Origin: an uncultured beta proteobacterium
GTDB taxonomy: Bacteria > Pseudomonadota > Gammaproteobacteria > Burkholderiales > Burkholderiaceae_C
NCBI GenBank assembly: GCA_903839085.1
Contig: CAIMBE010000089.1
Span: 1-46,802, forward strand
DNA length: 46,802 nt
Reading direction: 5' to 3'
Positions within the stretch are counted from its first letter, which is position 1, and each line of letters begins with the position of its first letter. The notes beneath the pieces were generated by a model. That model ran no database searches. It had not been told where the DNA came from and worked only from the letters and a program-made list of their open reading frames with translations. The translations under genes were made by a program, and so were the position numbers. Of the stretch, positions 16,925-25,892 are shown piece by piece.

Positions 16925-17366
16925 GTCTTTTCTTGACAACGCAATCGAGTGGAAAGGGGGGCGAGCGCGCCAAGCGCCAGGTGGGGTGAATGCGGGATTT
17001 TACTGGCCCGCCAGATTCCTGCCCGAATCAGCGATCCGAGGCTCGCGAAAGACCATGCAGATCTCTCCGAACAACTTGTAAAGTACGTGAACGCTCTCAA
17101 ATCCGCTATAGAAACTCATTCTTTTGCTATTCTATTTATAGCATTGTTGCGTCTTCAGCCAGCACGGACGATTATCTGCTCACCACGAACCGACGACGGT
17201 TTTGAAGGAACTCCCTATTTCCCTACGGTGAATACCCTTGACTGTCAAATTCTGGGCAGTTTGGGGTCACACTTCAGACTACGCTTGCGCCTGCACCGTT
17301 CTGCGTCAGACGCCGGCGGACCTGGAACCAGTGCACCGCCCTACCGATTTTTGAGAAAGCACCGTC
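16925..17366. other. 442-bp intergenic region between mnmG and the aldehyde dehydrogenase gene
   Basis: This divergent gap must hold the mnmG promoter (leftward) and the aldehyde dehydrogenase promoter (rightward), but no convincing pair of -35/-10 boxes stands out. A TTGACT at about 17229 has no good -10 partner. No DnaA box, tRNA or ORF with family features was seen. The AT-rich middle carries a short inverted repeat listed separately. Confidence 0.6.
17125..17143. repeat. Small AT-rich inverted repeat
   Basis: TGCTAT-TCTATTT-ATAGCA is a perfect 6-bp inverted repeat with a 7-nt spacer in AT-rich DNA. Short intergenic dyads of the type GCTAT...ATAGC are, to my recollection, frequent in Comamonadaceae genomes; that could not be checked here. 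No T-run follows, so it is not an obvious terminator. Confidence 0.45.
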
Positions 17367-18809
17367 ATGAACGCCTTCCATCTGAGCACAGATCCGACCG
17401 CCGACATGGTCCGCGACGAACTTGAAAACACACTCCAGTTACAGCGCGGCGCCTACCTCGCCCACCCCTGCCCCAGCTTTGCCGAGCGCAAGGCAGACCT
17501 GCTCAAACTGAAGTCCTTCATTCGCGACAACCGCGACGCCATCGTGGACGCCATCAGCGCCGACTACGGCAACCGCTCGCGCCATGAGACCCTGTTCGCC
17601 GAGATCTTCAGCGTCATGGACGGCGTCGACCACACCCTCAAGCACCTGAAGAAGTGGATGAAGCCGCAGCGTCGCGGTGTCGACTGGCGCAATTTTCTGG
17701 GGGCCAGCAACCGCTTGATCCCCCAACCACTGGGCGTCGTCGGCGCCATCATCCCCTGGAACTTCCCGATCTGGACCGCGTTCAACGGACTGATCTGCAC
17801 CTTTGCCGCAGGCAACCGGTCGATGGTCAAGATGTCTGAAAACTCACGCCGCTTGACCCGCCTGCTGATCGACAAATCGGGCGCCTATTTCGGACGCGAC
17901 AAACTGGCGTTCTTCGATGAAACTGGGGGCGTCGGCATCGAGTTTTCCAGACTGAAATTTGACCACCTCATCTTCACCGGTTCAGGCGCCACCGGTCGCT
18001 CGGTCATGGCCGCTGCCGCGCCCAACCTTTGCCCGGTGACCCTCGAACTCGGCGGCAAGGCGCCTGCCCTGATTTGCGACGACTTCCCGCTGCGCAAAGC
18101 GGTCGAGCGCATCACCTTTTTCAAGTATTTCAACGCCGGTCAGATCTGCACTACAGCCGACCATGTGTTTGTTCCTCGGCACAAGGTGGCTGCGTTCGTT
18201 GACATGGCCCGGGAAATCGTCGCCGCTCGCTATCCGAGCCTGGAGACACCCGACTTCACCGCAGTCATTGACCAGCGGGCCTTCCAGCGCCTCACCAACG
18301 CCATGGAAGAAGCGCAAGCACAAGGCGCCACTCTGGTGCAACTCACCCCGGGGAAGAAATGGGATGTCGCCACGCACAAGATTGCGCCGCATCTGGTGCT
18401 CAATGCGCCAGCCGATTGCGAATTGCGCACACGAGAGATTTTTGGCCCCGTGCTGCCCGTCATCGGGTACGACGCCGTCGACGAGGTTGTCCAGTGCGTC
18501 AACAATGGCCCGCGACCGCTGGCGTTTTATCCTTTCAGCAATGATAGGCATCTCATCCATGCGCTGCTGCACCGGGTGATGTCAGGTGGCGCCACCGTCA
18601 ACGATATCGTCCTGCACACGGGCCAGCACGACCTGCCTTTTGGCGGTGTCGGCGACAGCGGCATGGGCCACTACCACGGCTATGAAGGTTTCGTCACCTT
18701 TTCCAAGATGCGTCCCGTCTTTTATCAAGCCCCTTTCAGCGCGATCAAGTTCATGTGGCCGCCCTACGGGAAATTTGCCACCAAGTACCTCGAGTTTCTT
18801 ACCAAATGA
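17367..18809 (+). CDS. Aldehyde dehydrogenase, coniferyl aldehyde dehydrogenase type
   Basis: A 480-aa NAD(P)-dependent aldehyde dehydrogenase. The opening KSFIRDNRDAIVDAISADYGNRSRHETLFAE, the LKHLKKWMKPQRR segment and the end KMRPVFYQAP fit the coniferyl/CalB and fatty-aldehyde (ALDH3-like) group. Catalytic parts are IIPWNFPIW (cofactor and Asn), FTGSGATGRSVM, ELGGKAP (Glu) and FNAGQICTTAD (Cys). It oxidises an aldehyde to the acid. The GMC alcohol dehydrogenase begins 25 bp downstream on the same strand, so the two probably form a two-step alcohol-to-acid pathway. The real aldehyde (aromatic or long-chain) is not determined by sequence. Confidence 0.92.
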   Translation: MNAFHLSTDPTADMVRDELENTLQLQRGAYLAHPCPSFAERKADLLKLKSFIRDNRDAIVDAISADYGNRSRHETLFAEIFSVMDGVDHTLKHLKKWMKPQRRGVDWRNFLGASNRLIPQPLGVVGAIIPWNFPIWTAFNGLICTFAAGNRSMVKMSENSRRLTRLLIDKSGAYFGRDKLAFFDETGGVGIEFSRLKFDHLIFTGSGATGRSVMAAAAPNLCPVTLELGGKAPALICDDFPLRKAVERITFFKYFNAGQICTTADHVFVPRHKVAAFVDMAREIVAARYPSLETPDFTAVIDQRAFQRLTNAMEEAQAQGATLVQLTPGKKWDVATHKIAPHLVLNAPADCELRTREIFGPVLPVIGYDAVDEVVQCVNNGPRPLAFYPFSNDRHLIHALLHRVMSGGATVNDIVLHTGQHDLPFGGVGDSGMGHYHGYEGFVTFSKMRPVFYQAPFSAIKFMWPPYGKFATKYLEFLTK

Positions 18810-18834
18810 CCCCTTCTTCAGGAGAACCCTGGAA

Positions 18835-20523
18835 ATGCAAGTTCAGGAATTTGATTACGTAGTGATTGGTGGCGGCGCCGGCGGCTGCGTCGTGGCGAGC
18901 CGCCTGTCCGAAGACCCGAAAGTCTCGGTCTGCCTGCTTGAAGCGGGCGGCCCTGACAACTCTGCCTTTATCCAGGCGCCGGTGGGTTTTGCAGCCATTG
19001 CAGCGCTCGGCATTCACAACTGGAACTTCGACACCGTGCCCCAGCCAGGCTTGAACGGTCGGCGCGGATTTCAGCCACGCGGCAAGGTGATGGGCGGCAG
19101 CAGTTCAGTCAATGCCATGGTCTACACCCGAGGTAACCATCTGGACTACGAGGGATGGGCCCAAATGGGAAACCCCGGCTGGTCCTATCCGGACGTGCTG
19201 CCTCTATTCAAGCGCGCCGAGAACAACGAATGCTTCGGAGCGGACGAATACCGCGGCACTGGCGGCCCACTGAACGTGACCTACCTTCGCAGCCCCAGCG
19301 CGATCAACGCTGCCTTTCTGGATGCCTGCGCCGAGCAGGGTCTGCCTCAAACCAAGGACTACAACGGAGCGACCCAGTTTGGCTGCGCACCCGCGCAGGT
19401 GACGCAAAGGAATGGCGAGCGCTGCAGCGCCGCCAGAGCCTACATCACGCCGAACTTGGCGCGCCCCAATCTCACCGTCATAACCCAGGCACACACCCAG
19501 CGTCTTGTACTTGAAGCCAAGAAGGCCGTCGGTGCCGAGTTTCTAAAAGAGGGACAAAGCCGGCAAGTCCGGGCTCGCCGCGAGGTGATTCTGTCAGCTG
19601 GTGCCTACGGCTCGCCACAGTTGCTCATGCTCTCGGGCATCGGTCCCGCCGCCCACCTGAGCCATCACAGCATCCCTGTCGTGCATGAGTTGCAGGGCGT
19701 GGGTCAAAACCTGCACGACCACGTCACCGCCGTCCTGATCTATCGAACTCAGCGCAAGGAATCCACTTTCGGAATTTCCTGGTCCGGGCTTTCGATGATC
19801 GTTCGCAGCATCTTTGAATGGCGCAAACAGCGCAAAGGAATCATTACAAGCAACGTCGCCGAGTCACAGGCTTTTCTATTTGCCGACAAAACGGAAAGGG
19901 CGCCCGACATCCAGTTGGCCCTGTGCACCGGTATCGTCGATGACCACACACGCAAGAATCACCTCGGCCATGGCTACACGCTGCACGTCACCCTGATGCG
20001 TCCAAAGAGCCGCGGCAGTGTCACATTGCAAAGCGCCAACGCCAAGGATGCGCCGCTGATCGACCCGCGATTCTTATCAGATCCGCGCGACGTTGCAAGC
20101 CTGATCAAGGGCACACAAATCGGCTTCGACATTATGCAAAGTGACGCCTTTACCCCTTACCGCGGGGACATGCTTTACCCGCTGGAACGCAACAATCCGG
20201 CTCAAATTGAGCAATTTCTGCGCGATCATGCCGACACTGAATACCACCCCTGCAGTACTTGCAAAATGGGTCCGTCCAACGATCCCATGGCCGTGGTTGA
20301 CGCCAGTTTGCGGGTTTATGGCATTCAAAATCTGCGCGTCGTTGACGCATCGATCATGCCGCAATTGGTTTCAGGAAATACCAACGCACCGACCATCATG
20401 ATCGCCGAGAAGGCAGCCGATATGATTAAGGCTGACGCCGCGTCCGTCGGTATCGACGGGACAAGGCTGTGGAAAGATCCGGCACAAGCAGTCACTTATT
20501 CACAAAAAGAAAATTTTGTATAA
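18835..20523 (+). CDS. GMC family FAD alcohol/choline dehydrogenase
   Basis: A 562-aa GMC oxidoreductase. It shows the FAD-binding start FDYVVIGGGAGGCVVASRLSED, GGSSSVNAMVYTRGN, GAYGSPQLLMLSGIGP and the C-terminal active-site region with TEYHPCSTCKMGP (His) and SGNTNAPTIMIAEKAADM (Asn). It is related to AlkJ-type alcohol dehydrogenases and choline dehydrogenase. Together with the adjacent aldehyde dehydrogenase it should oxidise an alcohol to a carboxylic acid. The ATG at 18835 has AGGAG 10 nt upstream. The frame is open back to 18586, but that part lies over the aldehyde dehydrogenase gene and is not coding. Confidence 0.92.
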   Translation: MQVQEFDYVVIGGGAGGCVVASRLSEDPKVSVCLLEAGGPDNSAFIQAPVGFAAIAALGIHNWNFDTVPQPGLNGRRGFQPRGKVMGGSSSVNAMVYTRGNHLDYEGWAQMGNPGWSYPDVLPLFKRAENNECFGADEYRGTGGPLNVTYLRSPSAINAAFLDACAEQGLPQTKDYNGATQFGCAPAQVTQRNGERCSAARAYITPNLARPNLTVITQAHTQRLVLEAKKAVGAEFLKEGQSRQVRARREVILSAGAYGSPQLLMLSGIGPAAHLSHHSIPVVHELQGVGQNLHDHVTAVLIYRTQRKESTFGISWSGLSMIVRSIFEWRKQRKGIITSNVAESQAFLFADKTERAPDIQLALCTGIVDDHTRKNHLGHGYTLHVTLMRPKSRGSVTLQSANAKDAPLIDPRFLSDPRDVASLIKGTQIGFDIMQSDAFTPYRGDMLYPLERNNPAQIEQFLRDHADTEYHPCSTCKMGPSNDPMAVVDASLRVYGIQNLRVVDASIMPQLVSGNTNAPTIMIAEKAADMIKADAASVGIDGTRLWKDPAQAVTYSQKENFV

Positions 20524-20663
20524 GTTATCCAATTTCATGCGACAACGGCAAAGCATGGTCACCCACATCAGTTAATCTCGTTCAAGCTATTGATTTAAAA
20601 CATGAATCGCTGATTATCCCCATCTTCAGCGAACCCTTATCTACTACTACTATCTTTAAACAG

Positions 20664-20681
20664 GTAGTTTTTTGGAACTAC
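20664..20681 (-). terminator. Weak hairpin at the convergent end of copA
   Basis: GTAGTT-TTTTGG-AACTAC is a perfect 6-bp inverted repeat 6 bp beyond the copA stop, in the 164-bp AT-rich gap between the converging GMC and copA genes. The stem is AT-rich and no clean T-run follows on the minus strand, so activity is uncertain. Confidence 0.3.
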
Positions 20682-20687
20682 ATCAGA

Positions 20688-22940
20688 TCAAGTTTTAGGT
20701 TTCCAGTTCTTCAATCTCAGTGCATTGCTCATGACACTGACAGAACTCATAGCCATCGCCGCGCCGGCAATCACCGGACTCAGAAATCCGAGCGCTGCCA
20801 AGGGGATGCCAGCCATGTTGTAGGCAAAAGCCCAGAACAGGTTTTGCCGGATATTTCGAACGGTTCGGTCTGAAATGTCCAGTGACGCGAGGATCAATGC
20901 CGGGTCGCCGCGCATCAAGGTAATACCCGCTGCATGCATGGCAACATCGGTACCGGTTCCCATCGCTATCCCAACGTCGGCCGCTGCCAGGGCTGGTGCA
21001 TCGTTGACGCCATCGCCGACCATAGCAACAATGTGACCACCAACTTTCAAACTCATTACGCGCGCCGCCTTTTCGCCAGGCAGGGTCTCGGCCATCACCT
21101 CGCCTTGTTCTGGCCGCAGACCCAGGCGCCTTGCCATGGCTTCGGCAGAACCCTTGTTGTCGCCAGAGATCATGACCGTCCTGATGCCACGCAAACGCAG
21201 AGCGGCCAGCGCCTCCTTTGCACCTGGCTTGGGTTCATCGCCAAAAGCCATCAGGGCACACAGGACAAGCCCCTCTCCTGTTCGCTCGGCCATGGCAGCC
21301 AAGGTATGACCCTGCGCCTGCAATTCTTCTGCTTTGGTCGCCAGCGCCGTGAAATCAACCCCCAACTCCTTCATCCAGGCCAGACTTCCGATCAGGTAGT
21401 TGTTCAGATTGACGCTGCCCTCTATGCCGCGCCCAGGAACTGCCTGAACGTCGACAGAGGCCAAACTGTCGAGGCCACGGGTTTGTGCGGCTGCAAGGAC
21501 AGCTTTTGCAAGCGGATGCTCGCTTCCATTTTGGATGCTTGCCGCGATAGCCAGTAATCTATTTTCCTCAGCATGTATCTTCTCGGGAGTGTCCTTCAGC
21601 GTCACCTGCAGGGTGTTGAGTTGCGGGCGCCCCACGGTGAGTGTTCCGGTCTTGTCGAAGGCAATGGTGTCAACCTTGTGCGCCAGTTCCAGGGCCTGAG
21701 CATCCTTGATCAAGATGCCAAAACGCGCGGCCACGCCGGTCCCCGTCATGATTGCTGCTGGCGTTGCAAGACCCAGCGCACAAGGGCAGGCAATCACCAG
21801 CACGGCGACCGCGTAAATGACCGACACCTCAAAGGAATGCCCGCTAAAGTACCAGGCGAGCAAGGTGATGGTCGCGATCAGCAGAACCGCTGGCACAAAC
21901 ACGGCACTGACCTGATCGACCATTCTCTGGATGGGAGCTTTTGCTGCTTGTGCATCTTCAACAAGCTGGATTATTTTTGAAAGAACAGTCTCGCTACCTA
22001 CGGCGCAGACCAGCATTACAACGCGGCCATCGCCGTTGATAGAGCCACCTGTCAGGGTTGAGGAGGGAGGAGGCCCAGGCCGTTTTTGCGCCGGCAGCGG
22101 CTCGCCGCTTAGCATGGACTCGTCCACTTGGGTAAAGCCCTCCAGCAGAACGCCGTCAACCGGCAGGCGTTCACCGGGGCGAACCAGCAACTTGTCACCC
22201 ACCAGCACTTCTGCCAGCGGCACATCGATCTCACCATCCAAACCAAGCAGGTGAGCCATATCAGGCCGCAAAGCATGCAGGGCCCGTATGGCAGAAGTCG
22301 TCTGGCGCTTGGCGCGGCCTTCGAGCCACTTGCCCAGCAGCACCAGGGTGACCACCAGGGCCGAGCCTTCAAAGTAAAGGTGAGGCATGACACCTGAACT
22401 GGACGTCAGCCAGAGCCAGGTCGAAAGCGACCAGCCCGCAGTGGTACCGACCGCGACAAGCAAATCCATGTTTCCGGTGAGCGCCCTGATCGAATGCCAG
22501 CCAGCCTTGTAAAAGCGGCCGCCCAGGATGAACTGCACCGGCGTTGCAAGCGCAAACTGTAGCCAGGCTGCCAGCATCCAGTGCGCGCCAAACAGATCGC
22601 CCAACATCGGTAGCGCCAGCGGTGCCGACAGCACCAGTCCAGCTGCAACCGGAGCAAACCCGGTCCAGGGGGACAAGTTCTTCTCTTCCATCGCGGCACC
22701 GGCGCTGACGGGCTCGTAGCCCGCATCCCTGACTGCGCGTCGCAGTCTGGCCTCCATCTGTTCCGAAGGCGCATAGGCGACGCGAGCCGATTCCGTGGCC
22801 AAGTTGACGCTGGCGTTGATCACGCCGGGCACCTTTTTCAGCGCTTTTTCAACTCGCGCCACACAGGAGGCGCAGGTCATGCCGCCAATACCAATGTCCA
22901 CGGATGGGTTGGCGTCGGGAGGAGGTGAAACAGTATTCAT
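20688..22940 (-). CDS. copA: Copper-exporting P1B-type ATPase CopA
   Basis: A 750-aa P-type ATPase that pumps Cu(I) from the cytoplasm. There is one N-terminal metal-binding domain ([18 protein letters not shown]). It has the transmembrane CPC motif ([15 protein letters not shown]) of Cu(I) pumps, phosphorylation site [17 protein letters not shown] and [16 protein letters not shown]. The [21 protein letters not shown] C-terminal helix ([17 protein letters not shown]) with MSS is typical of CopA. It is divergent to copZ-cueR and has its own CueR-type promoter. The ATG at 22938-22940 lies only 7 bp from the -10 box, so the mRNA is probably leaderless. A GTG at 22962-22964 would put the promoter inside the gene and is rejected. 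Confidence 0.96.
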   Translation of the reverse strand: MNTVSPPPDANPSVDIGIGGMTCASCVARVEKALKKVPGVINASVNLATESARVAYAPSEQMEARLRRAVRDAGYEPVSAGAAMEEKNLSPWTGFAPVAAGLVLSAPLALPMLGDLFGAHWMLAAWLQFALATPVQFILGGRFYKAGWHSIRALTGNMDLLVAVGTTAGWSLSTWLWLTSSSGVMPHLYFEGSALVVTLVLLGKWLEGRAKRQTTSAIRALHALRPDMAHLLGLDGEIDVPLAEVLVGDKLLVRPGERLPVDGVLLEGFTQVDESMLSGEPLPAQKRPGPPPSSTLTGGSINGDGRVVMLVCAVGSETVLSKIIQLVEDAQAAKAPIQRMVDQVSAVFVPAVLLIATITLLAWYFSGHSFEVSVIYAVAVLVIACPCALGLATPAAIMTGTGVAARFGILIKDAQALELAHKVDTIAFDKTGTLTVGRPQLNTLQVTLKDTPEKIHAEENRLLAIAASIQNGSEHPLAKAVLAAAQTRGLDSLASVDVQAVPGRGIEGSVNLNNYLIGSLAWMKELGVDFTALATKAEELQAQGHTLAAMAERTGEGLVLCALMAFGDEPKPGAKEALAALRLRGIRTVMISGDNKGSAEAMARRLGLRPEQGEVMAETLPGEKAARVMSLKVGGHIVAMVGDGVNDAPALAAADVGIAMGTGTDVAMHAAGITLMRGDPALILASLDISDRTVRNIRQNLFWAFAYNMAGIPLAALGFLSPVIAGAAMAMSSVSVMSNALRLKNWKPKT

Positions 22941-22947
22941 AATGTTA

Positions 22948-22978
22948 AGCCTAATCCTTCCCACCGTGGCAAGGTCAA
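22948..22978 (-). promoter_or_regulatory. CueR-type promoter of copA
   Basis: On the minus strand TTGACC (22973-22978) and TAGGCT (22948-22953) are separated by 19 bp that contain the dyad CCTTGCCACGGTGGGAAGG. An overlong spacer with this CCTT...AAGG dyad is the hallmark of MerR/CueR-activated copper promoters; the layout matches E. coli PcopA. The -10 lies 7 bp from the copA ATG. Confidence 0.85.
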
Positions 22979-22995
22979 GGCGATTTATATAGTTG

Positions 22996-23026
22996 TTGAC
23001 CTTACCATCGGGGGAAGGTTCAAAAT
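22996..23026 (+). promoter_or_regulatory. CueR-type promoter of copZ-cueR
   Basis: TTGACC (22996-23001) and CAAAAT (23021-23026) are 19 bp apart, and the spacer carries ACCTTACC...GGGGAAGGT, a CueR-like dyad. It drives copZ and, through overlap, cueR, so the regulator should be copper-induced and autoregulated. It lies back to back with the copA promoter, the two -35 boxes being 17 bp apart. Confidence 0.85.
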
Positions 23027-23070
23027 GTGGGCCTGTTCAATTTCTTTTATTCAATTCAAGGATTCTTCCC

Positions 23071-23268
23071 ATGAACCAGACTTTCATCGTATCTGGCATG
23101 ACTTGCGGTCATTGCGAAAAAGCCGTTGCGCGAGCCGTCAAGCAGGTCGATCCAAAAGCGGAGGTCAAGATCGACAGAAGTCTTGGCAAGGTCGAAGTGG
23201 AGTCTGCACAGCCTCGAGAGGCACTGGCCAGCGCCATTGTTGAAGAGGGTTACGCTGTCGAAGCATGA
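23071..23268 (+). CDS. copZ: Copper chaperone CopZ (heavy-metal-associated domain)
   Basis: A 65-aa single HMA domain. GMTCGHCEKAVARAV holds the CxxC copper site (residues 12 and 15); the ferredoxin-like fold continues with KVEVESAQPREALASAIVEEGY. It carries Cu(I) in the cytoplasm and delivers it to CopA or CueR. It is shorter than the open frame, which reaches back to 22993 across the promoter; ATG 23071 has AAGGA 8 nt upstream. Its stop overlaps the cueR start (ATGA), a direct coupling of chaperone and sensor. Confidence 0.95.
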   Translation: MNQTFIVSGMTCGHCEKAVARAVKQVDPKAEVKIDRSLGKVEVESAQPREALASAIVEEGYAVEA

Positions 23269-23681
23269 GCGCCGCTACCGAATGGCCGGTGCCGATAGGT
23301 GTGGCCGCACGGCTCTCCAACATATCTGCCAAAATGGTGCGGCATTATGAGTCCCTGGGCCTGCTCGAGGCGGTGGCGCGAACGGACAGCGGCTACCGAC
23401 AGTATGGTGAGGCTGACGTGCGCACCCTGCAGTTCATCAAGCGCGGGCGAGAGCTCGGGTTTTCGATGGCGGAAATTGCTGAATTGGTGGGCTTGTGGCA
23501 CAACCGAAGCCGCGCCAGCGCCAGCGTCAAGCGCATCGCCCAAAAACATGTGGATGACCTGACGCAGCGTATCGAGGCCATGCAGGCCATGCAGAGGACA
23601 CTGGCATCCTTGCTGAAGAGCTGTCATGGCGATTCAAGGCCGGATTGCCCGATACTTGATGACCTCGCGGGCTGCTGTTAA
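23265..23681 (+). CDS. cueR: Copper-responsive MerR family regulator CueR
   Basis: A 138-aa MerR-type activator. The winged helix is IGVAARLSNISAKMVRHYESLGLLEAVARTDSGYRQY and a coiled-coil dimer helix follows. Near the C-terminus SCHGDSRPDCPILDDL contains two cysteines nine residues apart, as in the Cu(I)/Ag(I)-binding loop of CueR. It twists the overlong spacers of the copA and copZ promoters to activate them. It overlaps copZ by 4 nt. ZntR or CadR-type function is unlikely given the partners. Confidence 0.92.
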   Translation: MSAATEWPVPIGVAARLSNISAKMVRHYESLGLLEAVARTDSGYRQYGEADVRTLQFIKRGRELGFSMAEIAELVGLWHNRSRASASVKRIAQKHVDDLTQRIEAMQAMQRTLASLLKSCHGDSRPDCPILDDLAGCC

Positions 23682-23738
23682 TGGCCACTTCAGGCCCACA
23701 CGTTACCTTTTTTATTGCAAACTTTTAAGGGGATTCCC

Positions 23739-23936
23739 ATGAAATCGAATGTTGGCGGCATGGATCGCATTTTGCGCATCGTCATCGGACTGGTATTGAT
23801 CGGGTTGACAGCCACGGGCACGATTGGCCTGTGGGGATGGCTGGGTATCGTCCCGTTGGCCACAGGTGCCATCGGCTGGTGCCCCCCTTATGCCATCTTT
23901 GGCTGGAACACCTGTTCGACCAAGGGAAAGGCCTGA
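23739..23936 (+). CDS. Small membrane protein, DUF2892/YgaP transmembrane family
   Basis: A 65-aa protein with NVGGMDRILRIVIGLVLIGLT and LGIVPLATGAIGWCPPYAIFGWNTC, i.e. two membrane helices and the GWCP...G.NTC signature of DUF2892, the membrane part of the rhodanese protein YgaP. The stand-alone form has no assigned function; the conserved cysteines may take part in persulfide or metal handling. It follows cueR by 57 bp with AAGGGG before the ATG, so it may belong to the copper-controlled run. Confidence 0.85.
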   Translation: MKSNVGGMDRILRIVIGLVLIGLTATGTIGLWGWLGIVPLATGAIGWCPPYAIFGWNTCSTKGKA

Positions 23937-24056
23937 CTTTTCTCAACTTTACAAATACTCCATCAAGCGTCATGCGGCAGATACAGAGGCGGAGCAGACT
24001 GTGTCTCAGCCTGATGCCGACGTGGGTGCGTCAGACCCAACCAGAAGGAAGCTCAT

Positions 24057-24584
24057 ATGAAATCGTTCTTTAAACCACTTTTGATCGCTGGAGTTCTTGC
24101 CACTGCCGGTGTCAGCGCTTTTTCACAGGCGCCGGGCATGGGGTCTGGCGCCGGCCCCATGATGCATGACGGCATGGGTCATCAGGGCATGCACAAGATG
24201 GATCCGGCAAGAATGCAGGCCAGGATGGAGAGAAGGCAGGCTGCGCTGAAGGCGGCGCTCAAATTGACGCCTGCCCAGGAGGGCGCGTGGACCACTTTCA
24301 CGGCGGCGATCAAGCCGCCAGCCGACCGGGCCGCCAAGCGCCCCGATTTTGAAGCATTGTCCAAATTGCCAACACCCGAGCGTATCGACAAGATGAAGGC
24401 CCAGCACGCGCAGCATGTGAATGAAACGACGGCAGTCATGGAAAAGCGCGGTGAGGCGACCAAAGCCTTCTATGCCGTACTGACCCCGGAGCAGCAAAAA
24501 GTGTTTGACGCCGCTGCGGCCCGCCATCCCGGTCCCGGCGGGCGCATGGGCGGTCCGCGGGATGGAAAAGGGCCGGCGCGATAG
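24057..24584 (+). CDS. Spy/CpxP-like periplasmic LTXXQ protein with Met/His-rich N-terminus
   Basis: A 175-aa exported protein. Residues 1-24 form a signal peptide (KSFFKPLLIAGVLATAGVSAFSQA). The mature protein begins with a segment very rich in Met, His and Gly (residues about 27-50: MGSGAGPMMHDGMGHQGMHKM), then the helical LTXXQ domain with LTPAQEGAWTTF and LTPEQQKVFDA. Spy and CpxP are periplasmic chaperones or stress sensors. The Met/His segment looks like a Cu(I)/Cu(II)-binding tail. The position behind the copZ-cueR genes supports a role in copper-stressed periplasm; this is inference. Confidence 0.88.
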   Translation: MKSFFKPLLIAGVLATAGVSAFSQAPGMGSGAGPMMHDGMGHQGMHKMDPARMQARMERRQAALKAALKLTPAQEGAWTTFTAAIKPPADRAAKRPDFEALSKLPTPERIDKMKAQHAQHVNETTAVMEKRGEATKAFYAVLTPEQQKVFDAAAARHPGPGGRMGGPRDGKGPAR

Positions 24585-24590
24585 CCGCTT

Positions 24591-24956
24591 TCAGGCCAGC
24601 ATTTTCTTTAATTCGCCGCTGTCGATCAGGGCGATCAGGTCACTGGCGCCTCCCACCAGGACGCCTTTGACAAACACCATCGGCAGCGTGGGCCAGCCAG
24701 TCCACAGTTTGAGCGCGTTGCGCTTGCGCCAGCTGTTGAGGTAATTTCCATACTCAAGGTACTGGTAGCCGACCCCGGCTGCCTCAAGCGCCTTGCAGGC
24801 TTTCTTGGGGAAGGGGTTCATCCCCATCCCGACAACGAGCACCGGGTGTCTGGCCACCGCGGCTTGAACCTCGCGCAAAATGTCCTGTTCATGGCTGGCA
24901 ATTTTTTCCCGAACCGCGGGGTGAATGCTGGTTTCGTCAAGTATCGGGCGGGGCAT
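24591..24956 (-). CDS. Glutaredoxin-fold protein lacking active-site cysteines
   Basis: A 121-aa protein related to monothiol glutaredoxins: HPVLVVGMGMNPFPKKACKALEAAGVGYQYLEYG aligns with the active-site strand-helix, and WPTLPMVFVKGVLVGGASDLIALIDSGEL with the WPTxPQ...GGxD part that binds glutathione and Fe-S. The CGFS/CPYC tetrapeptide is replaced by NPFP, so neither active-site cysteine is present; the only cysteine is four residues later. Redox catalysis by the usual route is therefore unlikely. It converges on the Spy-like gene with a 6-bp gap and faces the DUF2189 gene divergently. Confidence 0.88.
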   Translation of the reverse strand: MPRPILDETSIHPAVREKIASHEQDILREVQAAVARHPVLVVGMGMNPFPKKACKALEAAGVGYQYLEYGNYLNSWRKRNALKLWTGWPTLPMVFVKGVLVGGASDLIALIDSGELKKMLA

Positions 24957-25049
24957 GGCAAATCCTCAGGATGGAAAGCAGGCATTATGCTTCGCCTGAC
25001 ACCGCAGCAGTTCCAGAAACTGCACCCAACTTACTTACGGACGCCTCCC

Positions 25050-25892
25050 ATGCATGAAACACCGCCCCGGACTACCGTCACAAATGCTACTGGTCCTTTG
25101 CCCAGTGTGCGCGCGATTGGCCTGACGAGGCCCTTGCGCTGGTTGGTGGCGGGCTGGCATGACATGCTGCGCTGTGGCTGGATCAGCGCCGCGCATGGCT
25201 TGGCGATGGCGATCGGGGGCGCCATCATCGTCTTGTTTGCGCGGGACCGTTTTTGGTTGCTGGCGGGTGCCGTTTCCGGTTTTCTGGTGGTGGCGCCGGT
25301 GTTGGCGACCAGCCTGTACGCGCTAAGCCGCGCCCTTGAGCGGGGCGAACCCGCTGATGCCGGGGTGGTGCTGAAAACCTGGCTTAATTGGCAGCAACAG
25401 CACGTGAACAAGTTCGACAACGAATACTGGTGTCTGGTGCAGTTCGGCACTCTGCTGGCGCTGGCGGCCACCGGGTGGGTCATCACCTCGGCGGCCCTGA
25501 TCACGCTGCTGGCGCCGGTGCCGATTACCTCGCCGCTTGAATTTGTTCGGCATGTGGTGCTGGCCAAAGAGGGCTTTCTGTTTGAACTCTGGCTCGCCCT
25601 CGGCGGTTTGCTGGCGGCGCCCATTTTCGCCTCGACGGCCACGGCCATCCCTTTGTTGCTGGATCGGCGCACCACGCTCATGCAGGCAGTTCTGACGAGC
25701 TGGGATGCGGTTTTGGCCAATCCCTTGCCGATGGCCTTGTGGGCGGCGCTGATCATGGCCCTGACCCTGCTGGGCCTGGGCGCGGCCTTGCTAGGCTTGC
25801 TGGTGACCATTCCGGTGCTGGGTCACGCCAGCTGGCATGCCTACAGGGATCTTGTCGACGCCTCGGCCTTGCCGTCGCTGGAGCCGCACTGA
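25050..25892 (+). CDS. DUF2189 family membrane protein
   Basis: A 280-aa integral membrane protein with about six hydrophobic segments. RPLRWLVAGWHDMLRCGWISAAHGLAMAIGG near the N-terminus, then ALSRALERGEPADAGVVL and PVLGHASWHAYRDLVD at the end, are the typical blocks of DUF2189. The family has no established function; some members lie near cytochrome oxidase or redox genes. ATG 25050 is used; an in-frame ATG at 24987 would add 21 residues. The stop overlaps the start of the DUF2788 gene (TGATG). Confidence 0.84.
   Translation: MHETPPRTTVTNATGPLPSVRAIGLTRPLRWLVAGWHDMLRCGWISAAHGLAMAIGGAIIVLFARDRFWLLAGAVSGFLVVAPVLATSLYALSRALERGEPADAGVVLKTWLNWQQQHVNKFDNEYWCLVQFGTLLALAATGWVITSAALITLLAPVPITSPLEFVRHVVLAKEGFLFELWLALGGLLAAPIFASTATAIPLLLDRRTTLMQAVLTSWDAVLANPLPMALWAALIMALTLLGLGAALLGLLVTIPVLGHASWHAYRDLVDASALPSLEPH

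Noticed and set aside
16925..17366. Second origin or regulatory RNA in the mnmG upstream gap
   Set aside because: No DnaA boxes, no strong hairpin with T-run, and no known RNA pattern were seen.
18586..18834. Upstream extension of the GMC dehydrogenase frame
   Set aside because: It lies over the aldehyde dehydrogenase 3' end. The ATG at 18835 with AGGAG is the supported start.
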